Below are positions 33,747 through 45,642 of a DNA stretch of 64,000 nt, piece after piece. Source of the stretch: Aurelia coerulea (taxonomy: Eukaryota > Cnidaria > Scyphozoa > Semaeostomeae > Ulmaridae). Position 1 is the first letter of the stretch; every line of letters begins with the position of its first letter. The notes under the pieces were generated by a model. The model ran no database searches and was not told the DNA's origin. It was given only the letters and a program-made list of their open reading frames with translations. Where the stretch lies: positions 3,417,501-3,481,500 of the forward strand of contig CM076961.1 in the NCBI GenBank assembly GCA_039566865.1. Direction: 5' to 3'. The translations under genes and the position numbers were made by a program.

Positions 33747-34933
33747 CTGAGAAATATTAACAAGTATTCTATAATTGAGATAACTGACTGAGCAATAAAC
33801 CTTTTGAGAAGGGAGCAATGACTGGAAACTAATGGTGAATGAATACAGGGGTGAGGCTAATAAAAATTGATAGAGGGTACAGCCCTGGGTTCGACTATTG
33901 AGAATGATCCAATTTGGCCAAATTTGCCAAACTTGCCCTTTAAAATCAGGGGATGCAGTGAACGGGCAACCTTGTTCCCAGGACCTTTTATCATATTGGG
34001 AAAGGATACGAAAAGGGCCTTTGCATTTTCTCATAATTTGATGGTCATGTGACCAGCCGATGCCAGTGCCCTTTCGTCCCGGTCTCAATATGAGAAAACT
34101 GCATTAACAACAGGCCAAACAGGCTGTTTAACTTTCTTAGGAATGAGCCATTACATTCTACTTTTGACACAAAATATTTTTGTCTCGTCTTTTTCATGAA
34201 AACTTTTCTTTTCTATAATACCCCTGGAGGGACCATTATGGAAACAAGGTTGTACTGACCTTTTAATGCTATCCCTGCCATTTTAAACTAGGGGTGTTTT
34301 TATACTAGATCTTAGTTTCTATCATATTGTACGCATGCAAATAGCCTTTCTTTCATTTCGTTAATTTTTAATTTGCATGGCAAAATTTTACATACATACA
34401 TTACATACCCTGGGAACGAGGTTGATCTACAGCGTTAAATATGGAATATGGCACTTGCCTAATTTGCTTGATAAGGGAAGGAATTGTTCTCCATAAATCA
34501 TGGAGAAATAAAGGTACCTTGGCCAAGACACGGCACATAACAACCCGATTACTTACTTTCAACTCAAAGTAAATTTTGCCGGAAAGAGGTCAACGAAACG
34601 AACAACTTTTAATTGTTTCAGAAGAGTTACCTGCGAGCAAGATACATTTCTTATCATTTTCAAGATCGTCATTTTGTAAATTTCTTTTGTCGTTGAAGGA
34701 AAAACCGGACAAGTTGAGACGTACCTAATTCTCAATAAAGGCATGCTGAAAGCAACTGACTTACGGATTATTTCCATTCATTTGAATAATAATCAAGCTC
34801 AAACTTAGACTTTCGACGTGATTCCTTGTATTCGCTCCACATTTGTCATTCTGATTTTTTATTCTCTCTCGTATAAGTATGAGCGATACCATCCAATTAA
34901 ATGAGCGATGCTGAGACTTATGTAATGAGTATA
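33747..34933. other. Intergenic, no gene recognised
   Basis: A minus-strand frame at 34559-34777 has donor-like GTAAG sequences nearby but no family motif. Fragments of the CTGGGAACGAGGTTG repeat occur at 33970 and 34408. Nothing else is supported. Confidence 0.35.
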
Positions 34934-35317
34934 CACGTTTTTTTTATAAGAAACTGGTTTATACGAAACTAGTACTACGATGACCAAAAATTCAAGAAAC
35001 TCTAGTACTACGTTCAAGAACAGTTAAGAAACTCTAAAACTTTATTTCTGTCTGTCTCTCTTATTCTATGTCTCTCTAACAAAGGTACATTCGTCTTTTC
35101 TTGACTTTTAACAGCAAAATTGGTAAATTTTTGCCTTGATGTGCATGGCTTCTTCTTGATGACAATGTCAATGCAAAATGGAAATACCGCAATTTTAGGC
35201 CCAAAAATAAGAAACTAATTAAGAAACTTTTACTACCAAAGCACCGAAATTTTCATGAGAAATTAAGAAACTTTTAGTACTAAGTGCTGATCCAAGTTTC
35301 TTATAAAAAAAAGCGTG
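34934..35317. mobile_element. MITE with CACG termini and TA target
   Basis: CACGTTTTTTTTATAAGAAAC at the left end is mirrored by GTTTCTTATAAAA...CGTG at the right, with TA on both sides (34932-34933 and 35318-35319). Interior AAGAAACT repeats are shared with the palindrome at 24433-27080. It is 384 bp; mariner-like by target only. Confidence 0.55.
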
Positions 35318-35329
35318 TAGCTCAAACTC

Positions 35330-35843
35330 CCGCTTTCGAAAATTCATGAAATCTGCCCATTCTAGACAGTTGAAATCCAAAGATCGCAGCATTTTCTGAT
35401 TTTTCTTGCATTTTAAGAGCACTGAAAATATTGGCAAAGTTGACTTTACGAAATAATCTTGGTTGCGAAATCCTTGAAAAAGGACCCAAAACACCCCAAA
35501 ATACTTGATCAAATCGTTAGAAATCTCCACACACAGAACAATACACAAGCGCATTTCACCTCTCTCACTCGAGTTATAAGAAATAGATTTTCAAACAATT
35601 GCTGAAGATTTTCAATCCCATGGCAATAAATGTGCAGACGATAATCATATGATATCTCTCACCGGTGTACAATTGTACTGTCTTTATTGTTCTGCCCGAG
35701 AAGTTTCTTCCTGATTTGATCAAGTGTTTTAGACCTTTTCAGGCATTTTGCAACGACGAAATTTTCGTAAAGTTGAATTCATCTTTATTTCCAGTGGGCA
35801 TGAAAACACAAAAAGAACTTTCCAAAAAGACTTTCCTTGGTAA
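35330..35843. repeat. Diverged copy of the foldback element at 41496-42171
   Basis: The central part, including TTTTCAATCCCATGGCAATA and the following TGTGCAGACGATA, matches 41850-41890, and the flanking arms are again mutually inverted (TTGATCAAATCG against TTTGATCAAGTG). The right side is interrupted by the hAT-like MITE at 35852. Confidence 0.5.
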
Positions 35844-35851
35844 GTGCGAAC

Positions 35852-36153
35852 CCCGGGGGGGGGGGTACTTGACTTTCAATTGTACGGGGGGGGGGGTGCA
35901 CTCCAAGAAAAACAATTTTCAACCGGCTTTAGAAATTTTCCCTCGAAATGATAGCCGGCTTTAGAAAAAATCGGCGAAAAGCATATCCCAAAACGTAAAA
36001 ATTCGTCGAAAAACAATGAAATAACACGTTTGAACAACCGGCTTTAGAAAAATTGCCTTCTTTTGATACCCGGCGTTAGAAAAAAGAGGCGAAAACGATA
36101 CCCGGAAAGGAGTGCACATGGCGTCAGCAAAATATACTAAGTACCCCCCCGGG
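35852..36153. mobile_element. CCCGGG-ended hAT-like MITE, copy 2, exact 8-bp target duplication
   Basis: It runs from CCCGGGGGG to CCCCCCCGGG, flanked by GTGCGAAC at 35844-35851 and 36154-36161. Its interior matches copy 1 over nearly the full length, with longer G runs. Confidence 0.8.
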
Positions 36154-36161
36154 GTGCGAAC

Positions 36162-38458
36162 GTCTAGATCTGCCCCTGTAAAACGACCAGTGACCAAGGA
36201 TTGTTTCAAAAGTGGAACGCCTAAGAGGTCCTTTAGCTCAGATGCCCTGTATATGAACTAAAGGAGTTGAATTCAATAGGAAAATGGAAGACTTTGCAGA
36301 AAATGCATTGGGATTAGCCCACCCCCACCTCCCCACTTGGCTCAGCACTCATTTTCACGATATCAACAGCTAGTTCATGGTGTTTCTGCTTTCGTTTGAG
36401 AGATCCTGTACAACTCAACTGTTTCTACTGCAACCTTAAAGACATAAGACACTTTGCTATTTTTCTTTGCTTTACTCTTTGAAAACGTTTTCGAGAAATT
36501 GTCCAACACGAAGAGGTGGAAAGGGATATCAGTATGGAGATGTAGTCTTGGCTCTTTCTCTATAAATACCCTGGTCTGGAAATACTGTTCATCAATGATG
36601 GCTTACCCGGAAATTTGAAGTATCCGCAAATAAGAAACATTGTTTGCAACTTTAGACTATTGTTTGAAACAATAAGCCATTGTTTCGGCCATTGTCTTTC
36701 TGCAAAAATTGAATATCTAAGACCTTTTTACACTGTACCGGTAAAACTTTGGATCCGTAACAAAAGTTTAACGGTCAGCCCCCCCCCCCCCCCCGTTTAC
36801 ACGGCTCCTACTGATCCGCAATTGTGCTCTGTCGATCTATGGAATGATTTTGTTGTGGTGTGGGGCAGTGTATACGCTATTGAACCGTACAACCTTGAAA
36901 CGGGTCAAAACTATAGTGGAACTGTAGTGGAAGTGGAGGGAGTTCTTCTTTCTAAGACGCCCGTGTTGTTCTTGTTCTTTTCTTAAAATTTGATGTATAT
37001 TTTTCCATTGATGTAAGTGGCTGCCGTAGTTGGAACTCGATGACATCATGTCCTTTCCAGCTATGGCAGCCACAGAATATTTATATTTCGTTGGAGTTAG
37101 TTGTTTTTATTTGTGATATTTAAAAAACTGTAGTGGTACTTTAGTTAACATGTTCCAGACTAATTATGGTCTAACATGGTCTAAGGCACACTATTTGCAA
37201 TTTTGCAATTTTACCTTTTGTTTAAAACGGTAAGCCATTTTCTTAGTTATAGTCTTTTCAAAACTCAAGTATCTAAGACCACGGTTACACTCTCGGTACA
37301 GTTTTGCTTTGCTACTAAATTGTTACGGTTCAAGAGCGTTTATACTGTACCAACTCACCATATTTCCTGCGAAAATAGCAAATACTATTTGTAAACATAC
37401 CTTTTTCAAGCTGCAGCAGCATCTGCATCAAACCTTTACTGCTCTTTCGTTGCTGCAAAGTCTTTCAAGTGCATCATAACTGCCAGGAGCACACATCTCT
37501 CAGCTTGGGCTGCTTGCAAAATACCCTGCTTTGAGTACACCTTCCCAAAGTCCAGCAAACAGCACACAAATCTTTCAAAGTAAGTAAGTAACACCAAATT
37601 ACCACAAATTTATCCTTCTCTCTCAGGGTTCCTTCATGTGACCAGACTCAAAACAATACATTTCTTTTCTATATAGGAATCAACCAGTCACGTGATAAAA
37701 TGGACTATACTTCTATAATGAGGTTTGAATTGGATGGGTTGTAACATGCAGACATAATTAGTCTGGAACAAGCAAAACATTTTAGCTTATAAAGTACCCA
37801 CCAAAAGCAAAATGAAAGGGATGGAAATTTTTAGAGGGCTATGTATTTAGCAACATTTCAAAGTTCATTAGATAGAAAACTGTACCACTGTATCGAATGT
37901 ACCACATTCTTTGCCCCTATTCGATATCCAATAGGAAACAACATATGTTCCAATCTCAAGATTATAGACATGGCTATATCTTTCCTTGGTAGGTTCCAAC
38001 TGTAGATCCGATTCTGTTGCGCAAGCTTACTCTGTCTGTGTCAGCTAAAAATAGCTTTCTTTACTGCGATGACGTGAACAAATCTGACAAAAAACCAACA
38101 TTCGGTTGACCTTATACTCGAATTTATCCCAATGTGGTTTAGCTAACCAATGATCAACTAACCAAGGTAGAAATATGATAGATTTGTAGGGCTATTCTGA
38201 AATAAATCAGGTCCATGCAATGATGTCAAAATGATTTCACAACATGCCTCAAATGCAAGTAGTTTAAAGGCAATGTGCCCATGTAAGTATAGCTGCGTAT
38301 ACACTCTTGTCAAAATATGCTGACACGATGCTGACGAAGAGCCCCAAGAGCGCACTGTGATTGGTAGAATTTGACTGACCACTTGCAAAACTATAATTTC
38401 AATTTCACAACGAGGCTGCCTGCTGTGAGACTTCGGGTTCAGCTCAGGAAGCTCTGGA
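36162..38458. other. Intergenic with a diverged local duplication
   Basis: The segment 36640-36770 (TTTGCAACTTTAGACTATTG...ATATCTAAGACC) is repeated with changes at 37190-37310, each followed by a GTACCGGTAAAA/GGTACAGTTT-type region. A run of 18 C residues is near 36779-36796. The rest, 37400-38458, shows nothing recognisable. Confidence 0.35.
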
Positions 38459-38466
38459 AGTACAAC

Positions 38467-38945
38467 CAGGGCCGTCGAGAGCCAGCTCGGGGCCTGGACC
38501 TATTCTTAAGATCGGGCCTCAAGGGGGCTTGGGGGTGAAGGCCCCAAGAAAATTTTCTGGGACCACGCCCTTCAGACTCTCGGAGAAGGAGGGAAACGCC
38601 CTTTTTAAGAAAGCTACTTTAGAAGAAATTGTTTAGATATTCCATGAAAAAGTTATCAAGGAAGCGGTATTTACGGTAAACAATGAAAAGATTCGCTCTT
38701 ACGAGGTGACTTTGCCAAAGTCACCTCGTAAGGTACGGACACAAAAACTTTAAAACACAGCCACATAAGAAAACTATTTCCTTCTGTCCATGTTTTAAGG
38801 CAGGTAGCTAGATTGTCATAAAAGTTGCTGTAAAGAGATTTCACAGCAATAACTAATTTTTGTCAAACGATATTTCTACGGGCCCCTTCAAGGCCCGGGC
38901 CCCGGACCTTTTACCCCCTCCAATCCCCCCCTCTCGACGGTCCTG
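38467..38945. mobile_element. hAT-type MITE with CAGGGCCGTCGAGAG end, exact 8-bp target duplication
   Basis: The left end CAGGGCCGTCGAGAG and the right end CTCTCGACGGTCCTG are inverted repeats. AGTACAAC flanks it at 38459-38466 and 38946-38953. Inner GGGCC-rich segments are also mirrored. It is 479 bp and non-coding. A CAGGG terminus and 8-bp target are classic hAT features. Confidence 0.8.
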
Positions 38946-38953
38946 AGTACAAC

Positions 38954-39385
38954 AGCAAGTAAGTTGTCAGACAGAAACGCACGCTGCTGTTGGAGACGAG
39001 AATAATATTGAAAAATCTCGAAATGCTGGCACTTGATAAGATTTTTGTAAAATAAGGTTTTCAACATGTCATCTTTTGTGCTCTTTGAAGTGAACAAACA
39101 TTTTATCATCTTGAAAAGATAACTGGATCATTGATGAGGTAAATGAAAAAAGAAATGTTGATTGCAGACTTGATGATAAAGTTTTGGTGAAAATTTCAAG
39201 CATGGGTAATTTTTGGGACACAGTTTTCCTGAGGTATTCGTTAAGGAATACCGCACCAGAAACTTGACAAAATCAATTTTGAATCTTGCAAACTAAAGCT
39301 TCTTAAAAATATATCCCAGTAGTTGCACTGAAGTCAGCTAGATATCCGTGTTTTCAGTAGGACGACTCTAAAAAAATGTTCCTTA
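38954..39385. other. No feature recognised
   Basis: AT-rich intergenic sequence without coding or repeat signals that could be matched in the window. Confidence 0.35.
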
Positions 39386-39702
39386 AAGGGGCTCCGTTGT
39401 CAAAATGTAAACAAAACGATGATTTTTGCTGTTTTTTGAAAGGTGATATCACACAGGATTTTCGTAGTTTTTTCAAAATGAAAGTTGCTGTTTGGGCATT
39501 AATCCTTGTACTTCACTAAGGAACAAACCAAACATTCATATCTTCTACGATTGCTCGGATATAAGTGGATTTTTAACGATCACTTTTTTGTGGCTTGGGT
39601 GAAGCCACCAAACAAACTGCAGAGAACAATGGATGAACAATGGATAATCCCCGACACGTGCGAGTTTACGGATTTGTTTACTGTTTGACGACTGAGCCCC
39701 TT
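39386..39702. mobile_element. MITE with AAGGGGCTCCGT termini, copy 2
   Basis: It is the inverted counterpart of 32060-32376, with shared termini and interior (TTTCAAAATGAAAGTTGCTG and ACTTCAC..AGGAACAAACC). The flanks share ATGTTC on both sides, a possible 6 of 8 target duplication. Confidence 0.65.
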
Positions 39703-40775
39703 TGATGTTCAAAGGAGCAAAAAAAGTCCAAGGCAACCTCGTTCCCAGGCCTACCATTGTCTTCCTTAGGAGGAAGCTGGCGCTGGGAACCAGGTTGAGT
39801 CGAAGGTTCTTACAACTAACCAGAGTCTTCCTTTGAATGGCCCTAACGCAACGAACGTGATTAGGCAAGTTCGGCTCAAACAAAGCTTCGTCTCCAAAGT
39901 AATAAATCCAGAGAAAGGAAACAGAACTCTAGAGGTAATAGAGACACGGGTATATACGTCCAGCTATAAAAAGAACAAAGGGAAACCCACGCACTATTTG
40001 TCTCCTGAGCTCTTGCACGTGTCAATTTCACCCATTTCAATTGTTTTTTTACTCGTGCCCAACCCCTTGTTCATGAACACATCTTTTAACCCTTGCCGAT
40101 TACCTATGAGAAGAAAGTCGATCACATAAAACAAATAGCAGTACATTTCGCAGCATGTAAATCAACTACATGTGCAGTGAAATATAGCTATCAGGAGATT
40201 TTTCATTCTCTAATTTCAGAGCAGGTCAGCATAGGGCAATGATCAATCTCGGTAATCGGGCCTGATTATATGGGGAAAACATACCGCTTTGCAGCACAAA
40301 AAATGTTCCGCTCATTCTCTAGACAAGCAATAATATAGACTGGTCCCAATCTATTTCGTCTAAAAGAATTCTAAAAGGGAGAGACTTATTACAGTTGACG
40401 AAATAGACTTGGGGCAAGTCTAGCAATAATATGAAGAAACGCCCCGTTCCCATTCTGGCTAGAGGAGACGAGCACGCGGTCAGTCTGTACGAAACGTTCC
40501 TAAACTCCCTCCCCTCTGTCTTTAAGGTTTTAACCACAGCGAGTTGCTGAAATAATGCAAAGTTTTGAGAGTTGCTGAAATAATGCAAAGTTTTAATCAC
40601 ACATGCGTAGAATTTGTTTAGCATATGCGACCGACGCATCTTGAGTTCCACATGCACGAGAATTCAGGAACAGTTTGTGTGGTATGCATATTGATTGACA
40701 GGTAAACAATGCCATCTGAAACAAAGGAATCAACACGGTCGATTTGTCAACATTTGAGCGAGACCAACGGCGAGT
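39703..40775. other. Intergenic with a tiny inverted-repeat element
   Basis: CAACCTCGTTCCCAGG at 39734 and CTGGGAACCAGGTTG ending at 39797 form a 64-bp hairpin element; the same word also occurs singly near 30770, 33970 and 34410. A 29-bp tandem pair (AGTTGCTGAAATAATGCAAA) lies at 40541-40592. No gene is supported. Confidence 0.4.
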
Positions 40776-40783
40776 GGTTGGAA

Positions 40784-41029
40784 CCCGGCGGGGGGGGGGG
40801 GGACTCCCATACTTGAACTGACAGGATGTGCCGCTCAACAGGTGTCCTTTTGCGGTAAAATTTATGCGACAGGGTATCCTTCTCTAACGAAAATTATGCA
40901 ACAGGGTATCATAATAGGTAAGAAAATTATGCGACAGGCTATCACAAGCAAAAATCACGTTCTACTCTGTTTTTGAGAGGCAACATTTTTTGCGACATGG
41001 TATACTTTTGGTCTAAGGAGCCCCCCGGG
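40784..41029. mobile_element. CCCGG-ended hAT-like MITE, copy 3, exact 8-bp target duplication
   Basis: It starts CCCGGCGGGG and ends CCCCCCGGG, flanked by GGTTGGAA at 40776-40783 and 41030-41037. The interior differs from copies 1 and 2 and consists of four imperfect units around TTATGCGACAGGGTATC. The termini and target size tie it to the same superfamily. Confidence 0.75.
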
Positions 41030-41037
41030 GGTTGGAA

Positions 41038-41493
41038 TTAGCTAAACTTTGGAGCTTATACCGCAGTGGAATCTCGAAGCTACTTCTTGAACTACTCGAC
41101 GATATCCTAAAAGCAGCCCTCTTGGACTGACGGGGCTACCGTGCCTAAAAGCGAAAATAGGAGACTGTAGATTAAAAACAGATTGCTAAAATTCTTTCTC
41201 GCAAAATCAGTTATCAACATTCCTATTTCAACAATTCAAAATTATGTTCAGAAATTGATAGTCAAGTAATAATGCATGTCTTAGGCCTGGTTTAAACATC
41301 GTATGTTGCCGTGTCAGATCTAACTGTATTAAAAAAATGGCAGAATCTGCCGTGTCTAAAAATCTGATTTAAACATCATTCTTTGCCTTGTCGGATTGGA
41401 AATAAAATAGCTAAAATGGCAATTTTCCAAAATGCACAAGCGCGCAGTGGCAGAATCAATTGAAACATAATTCAATGGAAACATTCGGCACTT
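41038..41493. other. No gene; a short direct repeat
   Basis: TTTAAACATCGTATGTTGCCGT at about 41291 recurs with changes at 41370 (TTTAAACATCATTCTTTGCC). Nothing else is recognised. Confidence 0.35.
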
Positions 41494-41495
41494 TA

Positions 41496-42171
41496 CCGGG
41501 TGAGCCAGAAAATAGTTCCCATTTTCGAAAATTCGTAGCGCCACAAGTACTTCAGGGATTTGAATGATTTAAATTCTAGTTAAAAGCCAAAAGATCAAAG
41601 TATTTTTGTGATTTTTCTCAATGTTTTACATGCACTTACTCTGGGTACCAGAGAGAGTCTGGTACCCAGGGTAACATGCACTGCAAATATCGGTAAATTC
41701 AACTTTACAAAAATTTCATGTTTCAAAATGACTGAAAAAGGGCCTAAAACACTTGATCAAATCGTTAGTGACTCTCCTCGAACAGAACAATACACACCGG
41801 GCGTTTCACCTCTCTCAAGAGTAATAACACATAGATTCTCAAACAGATACTAAAGATTTTCAATCCCATGGCAATAAATGTGCAGACGATATCTCTCACC
41901 CAGGAGAAGTTGCATTTTCTCTGTTGTTCTGAGCGAGGAGTCTTTTATGATTTGATCAAGTATTTTAGGCCTTGTTTAGTCCATTTTGCAACCACAAAGT
42001 TTTTCTAAATTTGAATTTACCAACTTTTCCAATGCTTGTAACAAGGCGAGAAAAATCACAAAAATACTTTAATCTTTTGGCTGTCAAGCAACTATTAATT
42101 CATTCCAATCCATCCAGTACTCGTGATGCTATGAATTTTCAAAAATGGGAACTTTTTTCTGGTTCACCCGG
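41496..42171. mobile_element. Foldback element with CCGGGTGA ends and TA target
   Basis: CCGGGTGAGCCAGAAAA at the left end and TTCTGGTTCACCCGG at the right are inverted, and the arms stay complementary for about 290 bp. TA flanks it at 41494-41495 and 42172-42173. It is 676 bp with no transposase. A diverged copy lies at 35330-35843. Confidence 0.65.
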
Positions 42172-42336
42172 TATATTTTTGGCATAAGGTCTGTAAAATA
42201 TTTCATAATCCAAGTGGCTATATCGGCTGTTTTTTCCTCAACTTGCAGCTGTTGAAGGGCAAGGTTCAATTCGGATGCTAACAATACCTGTGCCGAAAGC
42301 TAACGGATCAATTCGGATGGATCCGAAGGCCGCATC

Positions 42337-42861
42337 AGCATAGGTTCCAAATCTTTAAAAAGGCTGGTGTAAAATTGAGTGACCTATTTTTTTGAACTGA
42401 ACGACTTCAAGGAAACTTTAGCTATTTTGCTATAATTCTACCGTTGGAATTTTCTGAAATCTTCGATATTTTCAGAATTAGAGTGCTTTTCTTCTTTTTC
42501 AAGAGTTCAAGAAAAAATTTGAAAAAAACTTAAAACCATCGTAATTTCTAAACTGTTTGACGCAACATGAAATAATTTCGAGGAAACCCTTAGTTTATGA
42601 ATGCCTACAATATGGTATCAAGCAAAAGTCTGTCACTCATCTGGTTTATGATTTAGAAATTTGATGACGTCACATCCTCAAATGAGTTGAAACGTAAGAT
42701 ACGCTGCAATTTCCAAAAATATTCAAAATTTCTGAAAAGTCCAGCGGTAGAATTATAGATAAGTATCTAAAGTTTATTTCAAGCCATTCAATCAGAAGAA
42801 ATAGGTCATTGAATTTTACACCCACCTTTTTACGCCGAGATAAAGATTTGGAACGTATGCT
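42337..42861. mobile_element. Mutator-type MITE, copy 3, near-perfect 9-bp target duplication
   Basis: It starts AGCATAGGTTCC and ends GGAACGTATGCT. GGCCGCATC (42328-42336) and GGCCGTATC (42862-42870) differ at one base. At 525 bp it is the most complete uninterrupted copy and serves as the family reference. Confidence 0.8.
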
Positions 42862-43175
42862 GGCCGTATCGTAATTTACGTAGATGATTTTCAACAATAG
42901 TCGGTTTCAAATTAGGTGTCGGGTGAAATGTCCGCGAATAACAATAAATAAAGTGTTTTGTAAGAGTAATTATGCGTTATCGCAAATCTCACCTTCCATC
43001 TAATTTGAGACAAATTTTGGACACTTTTTCTGGAGCACCTTATATGCAATCATCAAATATGATTGGGGACCAGCCCATTTGACCATAGGCCATAAAATTT
43101 AATCACAATTATATGTACATCTAATAACTATCTACAAAAAGAAGGATCTATACATACAAATGGGGACTGTGAAGG

Positions 43176-43649
43176 GGCATGTTGCAAAAAGCGGACCCTA
43201 AGACCCTAGGATCCCTAGGACCTTCAAGTATCAAAGATGAAAAGGACCCTTAACACCAGAGGGTCATCACCACAGACAAACAATAGATCAATGTCATCAA
43301 CCTTTCAAACAAGAGGTTGCGTATCGTATGAACTTCCTATCTTCCATCCTACGAGCTTTTGCTCATTCAAACCAACGCCAGGACGTCATTAATGATGCAG
43401 AAAGTTTTTGAAATAGCACGATAGGAGATAATCAAAATAGTACTTCTATGTGGTATAAACTCTCTGCATGATTCCTGGCATTGGTTTGAAAGAGTGGAAG
43501 TTCATGGGATGGAAGAAAGGAAGTTAACGATACACAACTTCTTGATCATGACCCTCTGGTGTTAATGGTCCTTTTCATTGTTAGTACTTAAAGGTCCTAG
43601 CAGTATCAGGGGTCCTAGGGTCTTAGGATCCGGTTTTTACAAAATGCCC
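43176..43649. mobile_element. Foldback MITE with exact 8-bp target duplication
   Basis: Arms of about 220 bp are mirrored (CCTAAGACCCTAGGATCC near 43196 against GGGTCCTAGGGTCTTAGG near 43608). TGTGAAGG flanks it at 43168-43175 and 43650-43657. It has no coding capacity; hAT-like by target size. Confidence 0.7.
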
Positions 43650-44019
43650 TGTGAAGGAAACGTCTTTAGGACGCGTGAAAACGTTTTTGAATTAATGGTA
43701 TTTTAAGGAGCATCCCTCTGGTGCAAATGGGATAAAACTATAAACACATTTGGATAAAAAACAGGACAAGATTTTACAAGGAGGTACTGCTCGTGCAAGA
43801 TTCTTCACATTGAGAAGTGAAATGGGATAAGATTGATGCAGTGAATGTCTTTACCTAAAGTGGGTCATTAAAGATAAACGATTACCCATAAAAGGGGTCA
43901 GGGAAATTCTATTCTAATAGGCTCTATTGGGATAGGATGGGTAAGCTTGGGGTAAAATGGGTAAGGCAAAAATGTGAATAAATTTTATCAAAATCTTCAT
44001 ATACATATTTTCTCGAAAT

Positions 44020-44062
44020 CACACTCTGACGAGGACACAAGTCCGAAAGGCCTATCAGTGTG
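44020..44062 (+). ncRNA. Hammerhead ribozyme motif (Penelope-like-element type)
   Basis: In order: CACACT (44020-44025), core CTGACGA (44026-44032), stem II GGAC-ACAA-GTCC (44033-44044), core GAAA (44045-44048), GGCCTATC (44049-44056) and AGTGTG (44057-44062). CACACT pairs perfectly with AGTGTG as stem I, stem II is a perfect 4-bp hairpin, and both conserved core boxes are present. Predicted cleavage is after TATC. Stem III would be very short; such minimal hammerheads are known from Penelope-like retroelements, where dimers are thought to act. No reverse transcriptase lies beside it. Confidence 0.6.
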
Positions 44063-44644
44063 TTAAAATATATCTTAGTATTTTTTGTCGTCCAACCTCT
44101 CTGCATCAAGTTTTCTCTAGCTACATCTGTTAGAATTACCCTACTTGAGGCACTGAATGTTGTAATATTTAGACATTAATATCTATTTAATCTAGTTATG
44201 TTACGTACGCGGCCATGCAGAGGAGCCAGTGTTGTTGTGGTCATGTAGAATCTCGTGGTGTTAGAACTTAGGCCGTAAGTTATGTTTGGTTGTGTAAGCC
44301 ACACCTTGTCCTTTCATCATATCTATGGAGCACCCAAGAATTAACAAATGTTAATCGAACGATCTACCATTTTTTGGCAATCAACATTACCGATTTTACC
44401 CCTGCAAACCCCAATTTTAGAGATGTCTAACTAAATGATCGAATGATCAATGAATGGTTTGTTGAATGTCGAGGGTGGTAACTCGTGACTACTAAGCTCA
44501 TCACACACGAGTCAAAGATTTCTTCGTGAAGGGTTTTCTCGGTTCATTGTTTGGTTCACCCGGTATTACGATAAACATGATGAACAAATACGGTTGTTGC
44601 CCCTAAATATTACCTACAAACGTTGGAAAAAAATTGACTTGTGT
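44063..44644. other. Possible remainder of a Penelope-like terminal repeat
   Basis: The bases after the ribozyme motif resemble those after the motif at 60085 for a short distance (TTAAAATATA against TTTTAAAAGTCATA). The part 44190-44300 resembles 24030-24130. No open frame is supported. Confidence 0.3.
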
Positions 44645-44653
44645 GTAATGAGT

Positions 44654-45642
44654 AGCATAGGAATCATTCGTCGTACATAGCCGATTGCTCGTGGCCCATG
44701 GTCGAAACCGCCAAAGCCTCATTTTCACGGACCAATCAGACGGCTAAAAAGCGAAGGAGACAAAAGAAACCCGTGAAGATTTTTCTAAATTCTACCTACC
44801 TTCATAAAACGCAACCAGGACAAAAAACTGCTTGAGATTTCCCGAATTTTTTTAAAGCAATCTACTCTCCAGATGTTTGGGAGTACAAGTTTGGATGCCG
44901 GTTAAAATATCTCCAGGATTGGCGGAGTTATTGCCTCTCCAATAGACAAAATCGGCGAAGGCTTGTCGAGACCTGTTTACGCCACTTCGAGTCAGGTGAT
45001 AAAGCCTCTTGATAAAACCTCTTTTGAATTTTATAAGTTATTTCGCAACGAGCAAACTTTTGCCATGAATGTAAAAAGTAGTACAATACCGAAACTTCCC
45101 TAGAGTATTGGGGGAGTATTGCCACATGACTTGAAATGCGCGAACAAGCCTTTGTAGACTGTTTCAATTCACATAGAAACCGTAGGGGGCATTGGATCTT
45201 CAATAAAAGAAAATTTAGCGAAAGACAATGGGAAGAACAATTGAAAACGCAGATTGTTGCGTTTTCGGGTCGTTCTTACAACAATCACTATTGTTATTAC
45301 TATTGTCTCACGGCCAGAATTTCTATTGTTCAAGGTTCAGTGCCTTATCGGTTTGTTTGTGACCATAACTCCGCCAATCCTGGAGATATTTTAACCGGCA
45401 TCCAAACTTTTACTCCCAAACATCTGGAGAGTAGATTGCTTTAAAAAAATTCGAGAAATCTCAAGCAGTTTTTTGTCCTGGTTGCGTTTTATGAAGGTAG
45501 GTAAAATTTAGAAAAATCTGCACGGGTTTCTTTTGTCTCCCTCGCTTTTTAGCCGTCTGATTGGTCCGTGAAAATGAGGCCTTGGCGGTTTCGACCATGG
45601 GCCACGAGCAATCGGCTATGTACGACGAATGATTCCTATGCT
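44654..45642. mobile_element. Mutator-like element with long terminal inverted repeats, exact 9-bp target duplication
   Basis: The arms 44654-44940 and 45357-45642 are inverted repeats of about 285 bp at very high identity, beginning AGCATAGGAATCATTCGTCG. GTAATGAGT flanks the element at 44645-44653 and 45643-45651. It is 989 bp. The 430-bp middle has frames on both strands (45136-45444 plus, 44928-45203 minus) but no MULE transposase motif, so it is non-autonomous. It ends 83 bp from the stop of gene 2, probably within that gene's 3' region. Confidence 0.8.

Noticed and set aside
38330..38370. CTGACGA word that might start another hammerhead.
   Set aside because: No GAAA box at the right distance and no pairing stems.
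44928..45444. Two frames in the middle of the long-TIR Mutator-like element.
   Set aside because: Both are under 105 codons and partly inside the arms, with no transposase motif.
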